From Bacillus sp. F19 (lineage in GTDB: Bacteria; Bacillota; Bacilli; Bacillales; Bacillaceae), in NCBI GenBank assembly GCA_023823795.1, contig CP085710.1:2382001-2446000 (forward strand): a DNA stretch of 64,000 bases. Direction: 5' to 3'. Positions 1 through 9,257 of the stretch are shown piece by piece (the stretch's first letter is position 1; each line of letters starts with the position of its first letter). Both the position numbers and the translations under genes were made by a program. The notes beneath the pieces were generated by a model, which saw only the letters and a program-made list of their open reading frames with translations, was not told where the DNA came from and made no database searches.

Positions 1-610
1 TGCGTTTATTCTTCATTTTTAATCCCTTAATGATTGTTTTGGTCAGCGGGATAGATAATGATTCTAAGCTTTGATCCGAATCGTGTAGCCCCCAATGATA
101 GATGATTCCCATTAGGCTTTGGGTGATCAGTGTTGAAAGATCATCTACGGATTGGCTAGTGTCAATGGCGCCTTGTTCCTTCGCTTCTTCAAGTAATGTA
201 CGGATGATTTGAAAAAGGTGGCGATTTGCATCTAAAAAATAAGTGTGTTCTTTTGATTCTAATGCGGAACTGTATATGACTTTCATTAGATCTTTACCCA
301 TTTCTTCCTCTAGAAAACGCATTAATTTCCGTATGAAAATAAATAACTTCTCAAACGCGTCCATATCTTTTGGAAAAGACTGAAAGACTTCAAGATAATA
401 ATTATCAACTTCGGTGAATCTTACTAATAATATGTCCGATTTAGCTGTAAAGTGTTGATAAAATGAACCTTTTGATGTGCCGCTTTTTTTTACGATTTCG
501 TCGACTGTTACTTTGTTAAAACCTTTTTCACTAAACAGTTTTAAAGACGTTTTTAATATTTTTTCGCGCGTTTGTTCTCCCCTGCGTTGCTTTCTTTTTG
601 GCTCAAACAT
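1..610 (-). CDS. TetR/AcrR family transcriptional regulator (3' end outside window)
   Basis: The minus strand reads open from an ATG at 610 to the left edge, about 203 codons, so the C-terminus is missing. GGAGG lies 7 bases before the start. Residues 12-58 form the usual TetR N-terminal helix-turn-helix, including TSKGSFYQHF, followed by a helical ligand-binding region. It is divergent from the CoA-transferase/hydroxybutyrate operon, and an inverted repeat lies in the shared intergenic region. It is therefore probably the ligand-responsive repressor of that operon. The ligand, perhaps an acyl-CoA or ketoacid, is inference. Family assignment is confident; the target is likely. Confidence 0.9.
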   Translation of the reverse strand, partial: MFEPKRKQRRGEQTREKILKTSLKLFSEKGFNKVTVDEIVKKSGTSKGSFYQHFTAKSDILLVRFTEVDNYYLEVFQSFPKDMDAFEKLFIFIRKLMRFLEEEMGKDLMKVIYSSALESKEHTYFLDANRHLFQIIRTLLEEAKEQGAIDTSQSVDDLSTLITQSLMGIIYHWGLHDSDQSLESLSIPLTKTIIKGLKMKNKR

Positions 611-631
611 GAAAAAACCTCCAAATAAACA

Positions 632-661
632 TTGACAGAATATTTAAATCTTTAATAATAT
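632..661 (+). promoter_or_regulatory. Sigma-A type promoter of the ketone-body operon
   Basis: TTGACA (632-637) and TAATAT (656-661) are separated by 18 bases, 120 bp before the first CoA-transferase gene. The downstream end touches the palindromic operator. Confidence 0.6.
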
Positions 662-677
662 TAGACTGTAGTCTAAT
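660..677. promoter_or_regulatory. Palindromic operator candidate for the divergent TetR regulator
   Basis: Perfect 8-bp arms ATTAGACT and AGTCTAAT flank two bases. The site begins at the -10 element, the classic position for TetR-type repression of the rightward operon and for autoregulation. Binding by the neighbouring regulator is inferred from position. Confidence 0.65.
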
Positions 678-781
678 TATAGGGTTGGTTGTCTTTTAAA
701 ATCTAACCTAGATTACGAATAATCACAACCATTTCCTAAACAAAAAAGACAGCGCTTACTTTATATTCTGGAGGGGAAATA

Positions 782-1468
782 ATGGATAAAGTTATTGAAT
801 CTAGTGAAATAAGAAAGTATTTCAAAAGTAGTGATGTCATTTTAACAGGCGGCTTTGGTTTATCAGGCACACCTTTGACGATCATTGATGAACTATTAGA
901 AGCAGATATTACCGATTTGACGATTGTCAGTAATAACTTAGGTGATGAAGGACAAGGATTGCATAAATTATTCATGCAGGGAAAAATCAAAAAAGCCATT
1001 GGCTCATTTTTTTCCATCAATAAAGAGGCTGTTATTGCTTGGTCTAAAGGTAAGTTAGAAATCGACTTGCTACCTCAAGGTACTTTAGCTGAAGCCATTC
1101 GTTGCGGTGGTGCTGGTATTGGAGGATTTTATACTAGAACCGGTGTTGGAACTGATTTAGCCGAAGGAAAAGAGGAAAGAGATATCGATGGAGAAAGATA
1201 TATTTTTGAAAAAGCGATTAAAGGTGATGTCGCTATTGTGAAAGCGGCTAAAGCAGATAAAATTGGAAATTTAGTGTATCATACGACAGCCAGAAACTTT
1301 AATCCAATGATGGCTACGGCAGGAAAAATAGTTATTGCTGAAGTTGACGAAATTGTTGAAGTGGGTCAACTAGACCCAGAATATATTGTGACGCCTCATG
1401 CTTATGTGAATTATGTCATCAAAAGCAAATATTCAAAAATAGGGAGTGATTATGTTGAGTCAAGATAA
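782..1468 (+). CDS. scoA: 3-oxoacid CoA-transferase subunit A
   Basis: Alpha subunit (228 aa) of a class I CoA-transferase that moves CoA from succinyl-CoA or an acyl-CoA to acetoacetate or a related 3-oxoacid. The GGFGLSGTP loop at residues 23-31 and the overall length match the family. GGAGGGG lies just upstream of the ATG. The next gene overlaps by 17 bp, as expected for subunits made in equal amounts. Followed by 3-hydroxybutyrate dehydrogenase and thiolase, it fits cytoplasmic ketone-body use. An atoD-like acetate:acetoacetate preference cannot be excluded. Confidence 0.93.
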   Translation: MDKVIESSEIRKYFKSSDVILTGGFGLSGTPLTIIDELLEADITDLTIVSNNLGDEGQGLHKLFMQGKIKKAIGSFFSINKEAVIAWSKGKLEIDLLPQGTLAEAIRCGGAGIGGFYTRTGVGTDLAEGKEERDIDGERYIFEKAIKGDVAIVKAAKADKIGNLVYHTTARNFNPMMATAGKIVIAEVDEIVEVGQLDPEYIVTPHAYVNYVIKSKYSKIGSDYVESR

Positions 1469-2111
1469 AAGACATGTAATTGCTAAAAGAATTGCTGAAG
1501 AATTAGAAGATGGTCAAATTGTTAACTTAGGAATAGGGATTCCGACACTGGTTACGTCCTATTTAGGAGATAAAAAAGTATATTTACAAACGGAGAATGG
1601 CTTGTTAGGAATGGGACCCCCTCCTTCGGAAGGAAATTTAGATATTGATTTAATTGATGCAGGAAAAGAGCCAGTTACGTATTTGAAAGGTGCATCCTTT
1701 TTTAATAGTGCAGATTCTTTTGCTTTGATTAGAGGCGGTCATGTGGATGTAGCGGTTTTAGGCATACTTCAAGTGGATATTCATGGTGAAATTGCCAATT
1801 GGGCTGTTCCTAATCAACCGATCTTAGGTGTCGGGGGAGCGATGGATCTAGTAACTGGAGCAAAGAAGGTTATTGTTGCTGCTACTTTATTTGCGAAAGA
1901 TGGAACGTCTAAATTAGTCAAAGAATTATCATATAAAACAAGCGGTATTCGAAGAGTAGAGCTTTTTGTTTCTGATTACGCTGTTTTTAAATTTACGGAT
2001 GAAGGCATCAAAGTGATTGAAATGATAGAAGATATTTCAATAGAAGAATTAAGTAAAAAGGTTGGTTTTACATTAGAGTATTTACATAATTTATCACCTA
2101 GTCTGTTATAG
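1452..2111 (+). CDS. scoB: 3-oxoacid CoA-transferase subunit B
   Basis: Beta subunit, 219 aa. The conserved TENGLLGMGP motif supplies the catalytic glutamate (Glu48), which forms the glutamyl-CoA thioester. The ATG at 1452 is chosen because AGGGAG sits five bases upstream. A GTG at 1446 would overlap that ribosome site. The reading frame overlaps the end of the alpha subunit, giving translational coupling. It works with subunit A to activate acetoacetate to acetoacetyl-CoA. Confidence 0.93.
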   Translation: MLSQDKRHVIAKRIAEELEDGQIVNLGIGIPTLVTSYLGDKKVYLQTENGLLGMGPPPSEGNLDIDLIDAGKEPVTYLKGASFFNSADSFALIRGGHVDVAVLGILQVDIHGEIANWAVPNQPILGVGGAMDLVTGAKKVIVAATLFAKDGTSKLVKELSYKTSGIRRVELFVSDYAVFKFTDEGIKVIEMIEDISIEELSKKVGFTLEYLHNLSPSLL

Positions 2112-2132
2112 ATGAATAATGGGGGAAAACTT

Positions 2133-2888
2133 ATGAACAAGCAACGAACCGTTTTAGTAACAGGTGCGGCTGGCGGTCTAGGTAAAGCTATCGCAAAGGA
2201 ATTTATTAAACATCATGACTTTGTATATATAGCCGATCTTAATAAAGAAGCAGCAGAGGAAACCGCACGAGCTCTAGGAGAAAATGCTAAAGGGATTTAT
2301 TTAGATGTGACGGATGAAGCCGTTATTCAATCAGCAATAGCGGACATTATTAATGAGAAAGGATCGATTGAGGTATTAATTAATAATGCCGGACTTCAAT
2401 ATCGTGCACCATTAGAGTCTTTTCCTTTAGAAAAATGGAACTTACTTATTAATGTCATGTTGACAGGTGTATTTCTGATGACGAAACATGTTTTTCCACA
2501 TATGAAAAGGGAAGAATACGGGAGGATTGTTAATATATCATCCGTTCATAGGAAGCTAGCCACACCAGAAAAAATTGCCTATGTGGCTGCCAAGCATGGT
2601 GTAATAGGCGTTACTGGCGTAACTGCTTTAGAAGGTGCGCCATATAAAATAACGGCTAACTCGATTTTACCTGGCCCAGTGAGAACAGAATTGTTAGTAA
2701 AGCAGCTTGATAGCTTAACAGAAAAAGGAATGAATGATAAAGAAGCGCTTGAGGCAATTATGTATCCAAGGCAAGCGATGAATCGTTTTATCGAACCTGA
2801 AGAGGTTGCTTCAGGAGTCGTTTATTTAGCATCAGAAGCTGCAGGTGGTATTACGGGAGAACACCTTAGTGTCGCAGGCGGCATGTAA
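2133..2888 (+). CDS. bdhA: 3-hydroxybutyrate dehydrogenase (SDR family)
   Basis: NAD-dependent short-chain dehydrogenase, 251 aa, that oxidises D-3-hydroxybutyrate to acetoacetate. Visible landmarks are the TGAAGGLG nucleotide loop (10-17), NNAG (84-87), the catalytic serine around 136 and Tyr150-Lys154 in YVAAKHG. The region around PYKITANSILPGPVRTE resembles bacterial hydroxybutyrate dehydrogenases. The ATG at 2133 follows GGGGGA; an in-frame ATG at 2112 has no ribosome site. Its place between CoA-transferase and thiolase supports the substrate, although a generic SDR is possible. Confidence 0.85.
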   Translation: MNKQRTVLVTGAAGGLGKAIAKEFIKHHDFVYIADLNKEAAEETARALGENAKGIYLDVTDEAVIQSAIADIINEKGSIEVLINNAGLQYRAPLESFPLEKWNLLINVMLTGVFLMTKHVFPHMKREEYGRIVNISSVHRKLATPEKIAYVAAKHGVIGVTGVTALEGAPYKITANSILPGPVRTELLVKQLDSLTEKGMNDKEALEAIMYPRQAMNRFIEPEEVASGVVYLASEAAGGITGEHLSVAGGM

Positions 2889-2908
2889 AAAAATGAGGAG
2901 GAAAACAG

Positions 2909-4093
2909 ATGACAACCTATATTATTGATGGGGCAAGAACAGCTTTTGGTACTTTCGGCGGTTCATTAAAAGATGTGAACGAAATTGATCTAGGCATAGC
3001 AGTTACTACTGAAGTAATTAAAAGAAGCGGCATTTCAGCTTCAGATATTGATGAAATCATATTTGGAAACATTATTCATACAAGTAGCAACTCTGCTTAT
3101 TTAGCAAGGCATATTGGTTTAAGAAGTGGCATGGAAGAGTCATCATCTGCCCTTACACTTAATCGATTATGTGGTTCAAGCATGCAGTCGATCGTATCTG
3201 CTGCACAGGCAATTGCATTAGGGGATGCAAATGTCATTGTTGCAGGCGGAACAGAAAATATGAGTCTATCTCCTCATGTATTAAGAGGAACACGCTTTGG
3301 CTCACCAAATAAGGCGCCAGTCGTAGATGATATGCTTTGGGAAACATTAACCGATCAATATGTTGGTTGTGGAATGGGCATGACAGCCGAAAATTTATCA
3401 GAAAAGTATAATATTTCTCGTGAAGAACAAGATGCGTTTGCGGTTCATTCACAGGAAAAAGCGATTCAAGCAAGAAATAGTGGTCGTTTCGCGGAAGAGA
3501 TTGTACCAATTTCGATCAAAGGGAAAAAAGGACAAGAAAATGTCTTTAAGGTCGATGAACATATTAGAGAAGGTGCAAGTGTAGAAGGCTTAACCAAACT
3601 AAAGCCGGCTTTTAAGAAAGCCGGGACGGTGACACCAGGAAATGCGAGCGGTATTAACGATGGGGCAGCAGCAGTCATGCTAGCATCGGAAGACTATGTC
3701 AATGAACATGATTTAAAACCATTAGCAAAGGTTGTTTCGTGGGGCGTAGCAGGAGTTGATCCAAAAATTATGGGAATTGGACCCGTTCCAGCAAGCAAAA
3801 AAGCATTAGAGAAGGCTGGTTTAAGACTAGATGATATTGGCTTGTTTGAATTTAACGAGGCATTTGCGGCACAATCTTTAGCCGTAATTAAAGAGTTAGG
3901 TGTCGATCAGGATAAAGTAAATGTAAACGGAGGGGCTATCGCATTAGGTCATCCGGTTGGTGCAAGCGGCTCAAGAATCACCTATACTTTAGCACTTGAA
4001 ATGAAGAAAAGAAATGTTAAATATGGATTAGCTTCGCTTTGTATTGGTGGCGGCCAAGGTATTGCCATTATTTTAGAAAATGTGAATATCTAA
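2909..4093 (+). CDS. Acetyl-CoA acetyltransferase (thiolase)
   Basis: Thiolase of 394 aa, the family's normal length. The nucleophilic cysteine is Cys88 in NRLCGSSMQS. The C-terminal half carries GHPVGASGSR (catalytic His) and CIGGGQG (second Cys). It cleaves acetoacetyl-CoA into two acetyl-CoA, the last step after dehydrogenase and CoA-transferase. GAGGAGG precedes the ATG. The gene lies 20 bp after bdhA in the same operon. Confidence 0.93.
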   Translation: MTTYIIDGARTAFGTFGGSLKDVNEIDLGIAVTTEVIKRSGISASDIDEIIFGNIIHTSSNSAYLARHIGLRSGMEESSSALTLNRLCGSSMQSIVSAAQAIALGDANVIVAGGTENMSLSPHVLRGTRFGSPNKAPVVDDMLWETLTDQYVGCGMGMTAENLSEKYNISREEQDAFAVHSQEKAIQARNSGRFAEEIVPISIKGKKGQENVFKVDEHIREGASVEGLTKLKPAFKKAGTVTPGNASGINDGAAAVMLASEDYVNEHDLKPLAKVVSWGVAGVDPKIMGIGPVPASKKALEKAGLRLDDIGLFEFNEAFAAQSLAVIKELGVDQDKVNVNGGAIALGHPVGASGSRITYTLALEMKKRNVKYGLASLCIGGGQGIAIILENVNI

Positions 4094-4204
4094 TTAAAGT
4101 TAATAGTAAAAGAGTCGATCAGAAGCAAAATTTTATCAATAGATATAGAGACAGGCGTTTTAGTTTAATGATTAAAAATTAGTATGAAAAGGGAGGGAAT
4201 AATC

Positions 4205-5515
4205 ATGAATCAATCTATTAGTATAATAGAAAAAAGAACAACCAGTAAAACAATGAAGCGCATTCTTCCATTTATCTTGATTCTTTATATTATTGCTTAC
4301 TTAGACCGGGTTAACTTAGGCTACGCCGCTTTAGAAATGAATGCGGAATTAGCTTTATCTGCTGAAGTTTTTGGTCTGCTTTCTGGTATATTCTTTATTG
4401 GCTATTTCTTTTTTGAAGTCCCAAGTAACATGATTATGCATAAAGTGGGAGCTCGCATGTGGATTGCTCGTATTATGATTTCATGGGGAATTGTCGTGGT
4501 CTTAACTGGTTTTGCGCAAACGACGACTCATCTATACATTCTACGTTTTCTTTTAGGCGTCGCTGAAGCTGGATTTTTCCCAGGTATTATTTTGTATTTA
4601 ACTTATTGGTTTAGAGCCCGAGAAAGAGGACGAGCAACAGCTGTCTTACTATTAGCTTTACCAATAGGTGGATTAATTGGCGCACCGGTGTCAACGTGGA
4701 TTCTTGATAATATATTTTGGTTCGATATGGCAGGATGGAGATGGGTGTTTATCCTTGAGGGAATCCCGGCTATTATTTTAGGTTTCGTTGTTGTTTTTTA
4801 CTTAACTAATAGACCTGCTAATGCTAAATGGTTATCTAAGGAAGAAAAAGATTGGTTAGAAGGTGAATTGAGCGCTGAACGACAATTAAGTGCACAAATA
4901 AATAAAGTCTCAAAACTAGACATGCTGAAGGATTTAAAAGTTTGGAAGTTATCTCTGCTTTATTTCTCTACTTATACAGGTCTCTATGGATTGTCATTCT
5001 GGATGCCAACCATCATTAAATCCTTATCAGAAAATGCATCGACCAACTTAGAGATAGGATGGTTAGCCATGATTCCTTCACTAGTAGGTATCCCATCTAT
5101 AATTTTTGTTGGTTGGAATTCGGATAGGACTAATGCGCACAAAATGCATTTAATAGTTTCCTTTATTATCGCGGTTATAGGGTTTATCGGATGTGGCTTT
5201 TCAGACAGCGTCTTTATGATGGTGCTTATGTTAACGGTTACATCTGCAGGACTATATGGATTTACTGGGTGTTTCTTTGCCTACATGACATTTTTCTTCA
5301 CCGAGTCTACTGCACCTGTTGGCATTGCTTTAGTCAATTCATTTGCAGCATTAGGTGGATTTGTAGGACCAATGATTCTAGGTGCTGTAGCATTTACTCA
5401 AGGGATGTTTATCATATCAGGCCTACTCGCAATCGGTCTAATCACCTTATTGACATTAAAATTGGCAAGTAATATAAATGAGAACATTGTTAAAGAAATC
5501 CCAGCTAGACAATAA
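4205..5515 (+). CDS. MFS transporter, anion:cation symporter (ACS) type
   Basis: Polytopic membrane protein of 436 aa with about 12 predicted membrane segments. The LDRVNLGYAALEM motif in the first helix is typical of ACS-family carriers for small organic anions. A charged central loop (about 215-245) separates the two halves. The ATG at 4205 follows AGGGAGGG. It is the last gene of the ketone-body operon, so uptake of 3-hydroxybutyrate, acetoacetate or a similar carboxylate is likely; the true substrate is unknown. Confidence 0.85.
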   Translation: MNQSISIIEKRTTSKTMKRILPFILILYIIAYLDRVNLGYAALEMNAELALSAEVFGLLSGIFFIGYFFFEVPSNMIMHKVGARMWIARIMISWGIVVVLTGFAQTTTHLYILRFLLGVAEAGFFPGIILYLTYWFRARERGRATAVLLLALPIGGLIGAPVSTWILDNIFWFDMAGWRWVFILEGIPAIILGFVVVFYLTNRPANAKWLSKEEKDWLEGELSAERQLSAQINKVSKLDMLKDLKVWKLSLLYFSTYTGLYGLSFWMPTIIKSLSENASTNLEIGWLAMIPSLVGIPSIIFVGWNSDRTNAHKMHLIVSFIIAVIGFIGCGFSDSVFMMVLMLTVTSAGLYGFTGCFFAYMTFFFTESTAPVGIALVNSFAALGGFVGPMILGAVAFTQGMFIISGLLAIGLITLLTLKLASNINENIVKEIPARQ

Positions 5516-5548
5516 AAACTGATTTAAATGAAAAGAAAAGGTTTTGAA

Positions 5549-5596
5549 AAAAGAAACACCAGAGAAATTCTTAAGAATTTCTCTGGTGTTTCTTTT
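5549..5596. terminator. Very strong palindromic terminator
   Basis: A perfect 48-bp palindrome (two 24-base arms, no fixed loop) ending in a T-rich run, 33 bp after the transporter. The same sequence works on either strand, so it can end the rightward operon and block leftward transcription. Confidence 0.85.
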
Positions 5597-5731
5597 GGTA
5601 TAGTAAGGAGTATGCGGATAAGAACCTTAATGTATCAATGTTTTCCGATATATTAATAAGGGGGCCTAACGGCAAAACGCAGAATGTTGACGGTACCCCT
5701 ATATGGTGTGTGTTAGTTGTAGTATCATAGT

Positions 5732-5823
5732 CTAAAATTTTGGCAAAGCATCAACCGCATCCGCTAAATCACTCGTTGTCGCAATGTTGCTATGTCCAGC
5801 CAATCTTCTCATCTTTTCAAATA
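5732..5823 (-). pseudogene. Tyrosine recombinase (phage integrase) C-terminal remnant
   Basis: The minus strand encodes about 30 residues ending at a stop, containing RRLAGHSNIATT followed by DLADAVDAL. This resembles the end of XerC/D-like integrases, where LxGHxxIxTT precedes the catalytic tyrosine. The tyrosine segment itself appears deleted and the rest of the gene is absent. It is a scar of an old integration event. Confidence 0.55.
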
Positions 5824-5847
5824 TATGTTCGCATTCTATCCACTACA

Positions 5848-6219
5848 TCATCTGTGTTGATCTACAAGAATGGTATTACCATCAGGATCTTCAATTGTAA
5901 AACTTGCAGGACCTTCGCTTGTTTCATCTGCTTCTGACAACATCTTAATTCCTTTTGCTTTAAGCTGCTTTTGAAGGTCCCGGATGTCTGTGAATGAATC
6001 AAGATTTTCGGCATTTTCATTCCAGCCTGGATTAAACGTCAGAATGTTCTTTTCAAACATTCCCTGAAATAGACCAATGACGGTACTTTCATTCTTCATT
6101 ATAAGCCAATTTTGGGTAATATCCCCACCTAAGGCTTGAAATCCTAGGCTTTCGTAAAATGATTTTGATTGATTAATGTCTTTTACACTTAAACTTATAG
6201 AGAATGCGCCTAGTTTCAT
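5848..6219 (-). CDS. VOC (glyoxalase/bleomycin resistance) family protein
   Basis: 123 aa, one VOC module with two beta-alpha-beta-beta-beta units. The N-terminal half holds [19 protein letters not shown] and the C-terminal half ends with [15 protein letters not shown], the usual placement of the second metal ligand glutamate or its equivalent. GAGGAGG lies just upstream of the ATG at 6219. Members include glyoxalase I, dioxygenases and antibiotic-binding proteins; the substrate cannot be read here. It stands alone, with an integrase scar directly downstream. Confidence 0.85.
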   Translation of the reverse strand: MKLGAFSISLSVKDINQSKSFYESLGFQALGGDITQNWLIMKNESTVIGLFQGMFEKNILTFNPGWNENAENLDSFTDIRDLQKQLKAKGIKMLSEADETSEGPASFTIEDPDGNTILVDQHR

Positions 6220-6896
6220 ATTTCCTCCTCATATAAAATAAATAATTTAGAAAGTTTTTTGCATTAATTAAGTATACATCATTACTTTGAAGAACACATC
6301 AGATAAAGAATTTTCAATCTTTTAAAAAGGCTGTTATGATCAAAGAACAAATGAACTATTCTGACCCTTTAAAAATGGCAGTGCCCTTTTGTTTAAGTAT
6401 TCCAGTATTCCGTGCTTTTTTGAGATCCTATGAATAAGCCAAAATTCAATAAAATAATAATAGTAGTTTCTAATTTTACTTTTGTTATGTTCATTTTCAG
6501 GGAATGAAGAATAGGTTCAGTTATGCTGCTTTGGCTGTTAAAGGTAGTACTTTTTTTGGACAATATAACGTATTGATAAAATTATGGATAACTTTAATTC
6601 GTTAAATGTGAATATTCCGTATTAGATGATTTTTTCATTAAGGTAGAGTCACGGTATATGTCATGTCTCATATACCAAAGAAGAACTTTGAGAAATATTC
6701 AATTTAAAGAAATCATTCTACATAATAAAGGTGTGTACTTTTGTTTAGAAGCAAAAAATAGTTAGATTAGTAGGGAATTATTTCATCTACTTATTATCAT
6801 GGGGTATTGCTCGATGGATTTTTAATCATAGTTCCACCTCTAATCAATGGTTAATATATTGTATTGTATAAAAACCGTTTTGAATGAGGTGGACCG
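6220..6896. other. Intergenic region with no recognisable gene
   Basis: AT-rich DNA with stops in all frames. No convincing coding remnant, RNA or strong hairpin was seen. The last 60 bases hold the likely promoter and the GAGGTGG ribosome site of the next gene. Confidence 0.5.
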
Positions 6897-7457
6897 ATGT
6901 ATTTTTTTAAATCAATTTCAGATGATGTTCGATTTGCCCAATTAGAATTTTGTAAACATACAAAAGCGAAGAGGCTTGTTTTAGGATCTTTTCTCGCCTG
7001 TATGGCTACTGTACTTCAAGCAGCAGGCGGCTTTTTACCAGGGATCGGATATTTTATCAGCCCATTTGCCACTTTACCCATTCTGATTGGTGCCATGTTT
7101 TCCCTTCATATGGGAGTGATGTCTTATTTTCTTACCATCCTGTTGCTATTTATTCTGTTCCCAAGTGAACTAGTCGTTTTTCCTTTTACAACAGGGTTGT
7201 TAGGGATTGGTATAGGCGCAGCTTTTTCCTTTTTCAAGAAGAGATTAAGCATTATTTCTATTGGTGCCATTCTCTTAACGATAGGAATTATGAGTCTACT
7301 AAATGTTTTCAACTTTCCCGTTCTTGGTCCAGCCGTATCCGATTCCTTTTCACTCCTTACAGCAGGAAGTATTTTTTTATTTTCTTTCCTTTATAACTGG
7401 TTATGGGTTGAGATGGCTTTATTCTTTTTTAAAAAATTAAAGGCCATTATAATTTAG
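6897..7457 (+). CDS. Multi-pass membrane protein, possibly ECF-transporter S-component-like
   Basis: 186 aa with a charged N-terminus (1-30) and five to six hydrophobic segments. The segment order, with a small-residue first helix and a PGIG..SP turn, recalls the substrate-binding S components of ECF transporters, but no vitamin-specific motif is visible. GAGGTGG precedes the ATG. It is a single gene with a terminator some 280 bp downstream and no transporter partner nearby. The membrane location is confident; the function is a guess. Confidence 0.65.
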   Translation: MYFFKSISDDVRFAQLEFCKHTKAKRLVLGSFLACMATVLQAAGGFLPGIGYFISPFATLPILIGAMFSLHMGVMSYFLTILLLFILFPSELVVFPFTTGLLGIGIGAAFSFFKKRLSIISIGAILLTIGIMSLLNVFNFPVLGPAVSDSFSLLTAGSIFLFSFLYNWLWVEMALFFFKKLKAIII

Positions 7458-7734
7458 TGACTCTCCAAATCTCTTATAAATTCCGCGGGATAAGTAGGAA
7501 CAAGGGAGAATGGCACCCGTCCATGTTTGTGCATTTGCTGTTTCAGATAAAAGATTTTGGGTTTTAAAATTTTCTCCCATAAGAGGAATATGTGAACCGG
7601 TATATAAGAGCGATTATATGCTCAACAAGTTAGTGAGAGCCAGATACGGCAGAACTTTGTCCGTTCTATTGTATGAGAAATACAAATATTTGGGATGAAA
7701 TCAAGGTGTTCGGCTTTTAAATACCCGGAAAAAT

Positions 7735-7772
7735 AAACAAACGAGGGAGTATGATTGCTCTCTTGTTTGTTT
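7735..7772. terminator. Bidirectional intrinsic terminator
   Basis: 15-base arms (with two G-T pairs) around an 8-base loop, A-rich on the left and T-rich on the right. It lies between the rightward membrane gene and the leftward dehydrogenase-like gene. Confidence 0.75.
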
Positions 7773-7841
7773 TATATTTCGATTCAATTAAATCCAAGAA
7801 AGAGATTTTTCTGGTATTAAGTCGAATTTTATAGTTGTGAA

Positions 7842-9257
7842 TCATGGAACAATTTCAAAAACAGTACCTTGGTTAAAATCAGTTACATTCATAGAGCCAT
7901 AAACCCCTAAATATAGTCTGGTTTGATTCAGATTCGTTCCCAAACTAACATAAAAAGCTGATTGAGACCCAAAATTATAATCGGTTTCAATAACACTAAA
8001 ATCATTTAGTTTACAATCTGTTCTTACCTTGGTATAAGCTAGAGCCCCTCTAACCGGAGGTTGAGATTCTTCATCCCGGGCAAAATCGGTAAACACAACG
8101 CTTCCCGTTAAATCGGGAATTCCATTCCCCATATATGACTGGACTCCTGTAAGTGCAGTTCCTCCAAACTTATCGGGTCGGGGATCTTTATGAAAATAAC
8201 TAGTTAGAGGCTGAAGACGCCGCACTGAAGTTTTTACCGCTTCATTGTAATAAGCAATTGTTTTCTCATCCAAAGTCGGATTTGTAGAGCAGCCCCTTAT
8301 AATCGAAGTAGGAAAAGCACCTTCCCACCCTCGCCAGCCAAAGTTAATAAATCCTTCTTGGTCAGGTTCAGAATTCATTAAAGAAGCTTGAATAAGCTGA
8401 GTAACCGGTATTGGTTTATAATGAACGAATGAAAAAATTGACTCTGCCAGATCCTGTCCGACATTTCCCACATATTTGATATACTGATTATAAATCCTTT
8501 GAAATGAAATGCCAGGTATATTGCGTACCCCTTTGGCAATTACTGTAAGCGTTTCCTGAATAGGTGCGGGAAGTTCATTAAAACGTGTGACTGCAGGTGG
8601 ATTATTGGTAAAGGTATTCTTAACTACATCAATTTCAATTATTTTACCGGCGATTTCCATATCATTCTGGCTTAAATTAAATGGATCATAGCCTGATCCA
8701 CCATCTCCGGTTGTTAAAACAAGTTTTCCTGTTTCAGGTGAAAAGTTTAAGCTATTGACACCATTATGATTAAAAAATGGTCTTCTTAAGTTAAGTAATG
8801 TCCGTCGTTTTTGAGGTTGACCATTCGATTGTAAAATCCATTCTTCAACTGTATCAATATGATCATATTGAGTTTCTCTATTTATCCACCTTAAGTTTAA
8901 GGTTCTGGGGTCACACGGGTTAGGCTTAAAAAATTCAGGAAGAGCACCTGGACCTTGTGTTCCAGCTACTGAATAATGAAGATAAAACAGACCGTTATAA
9001 TAAAATTCGGGATGAAATGCTAGCCCTAGCAATCCCCGTTCATCATATCCACCATCAGAAACACCTAGCCTTATGATTCGCGGGCGAATATCTAAAAAAG
9101 TCCTTATAACTCCGTTTCCTATGTAAAAGATCTCTCCTACCTGGGTTGCAATAAATAATCTTTCAATTGAGTCACCCGGAGGTATAGTTGTTTTCAAAAC
9201 AGTGGGTAAATTTATCTTACTAACAATGGGCCGTAAACTAACTTTAACTTTTATCAT
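7842..9257 (-). CDS. PQQ-dependent sugar dehydrogenase-like (glucose/sorbosone dehydrogenase) beta-propeller protein
   Basis: 471 aa, related to soluble aldose sugar dehydrogenases. Family signs are DERGLLGLAFHPEF near residue 75, a second HNG motif (FFNHNGVNSL) and LTTGDGGSGYDP in the blade that contacts PQQ. The ATG at 9257 is used because AAGGAG lies 11 bases upstream; the GTG at 9269 overlaps that site. No signal peptide is seen, unlike periplasmic homologues, so it may be cytoplasmic or spore-associated. No PQQ synthesis genes are in the window, so enzymatic activity is uncertain. It is monocistronic. Confidence 0.8.
   Translation of the reverse strand: MIKVKVSLRPIVSKINLPTVLKTTIPPGDSIERLFIATQVGEIFYIGNGVIRTFLDIRPRIIRLGVSDGGYDERGLLGLAFHPEFYYNGLFYLHYSVAGTQGPGALPEFFKPNPCDPRTLNLRWINRETQYDHIDTVEEWILQSNGQPQKRRTLLNLRRPFFNHNGVNSLNFSPETGKLVLTTGDGGSGYDPFNLSQNDMEIAGKIIEIDVVKNTFTNNPPAVTRFNELPAPIQETLTVIAKGVRNIPGISFQRIYNQYIKYVGNVGQDLAESIFSFVHYKPIPVTQLIQASLMNSEPDQEGFINFGWRGWEGAFPTSIIRGCSTNPTLDEKTIAYYNEAVKTSVRRLQPLTSYFHKDPRPDKFGGTALTGVQSYMGNGIPDLTGSVVFTDFARDEESQPPVRGALAYTKVRTDCKLNDFSVIETDYNFGSQSAFYVSLGTNLNQTRLYLGVYGSMNVTDFNQGTVFEIVP

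Noticed and set aside
5650-5705. Possible riboswitch-like GC-rich segment (GGGGCC to CCCC)
   Set aside because: No conserved riboswitch core could be matched and there is no downstream gene in the right orientation.
7510-7698. 62-codon open frame after the membrane protein gene
   Set aside because: Its sequence resembles no protein family, it overlaps the terminator region and its neighbours give no support.
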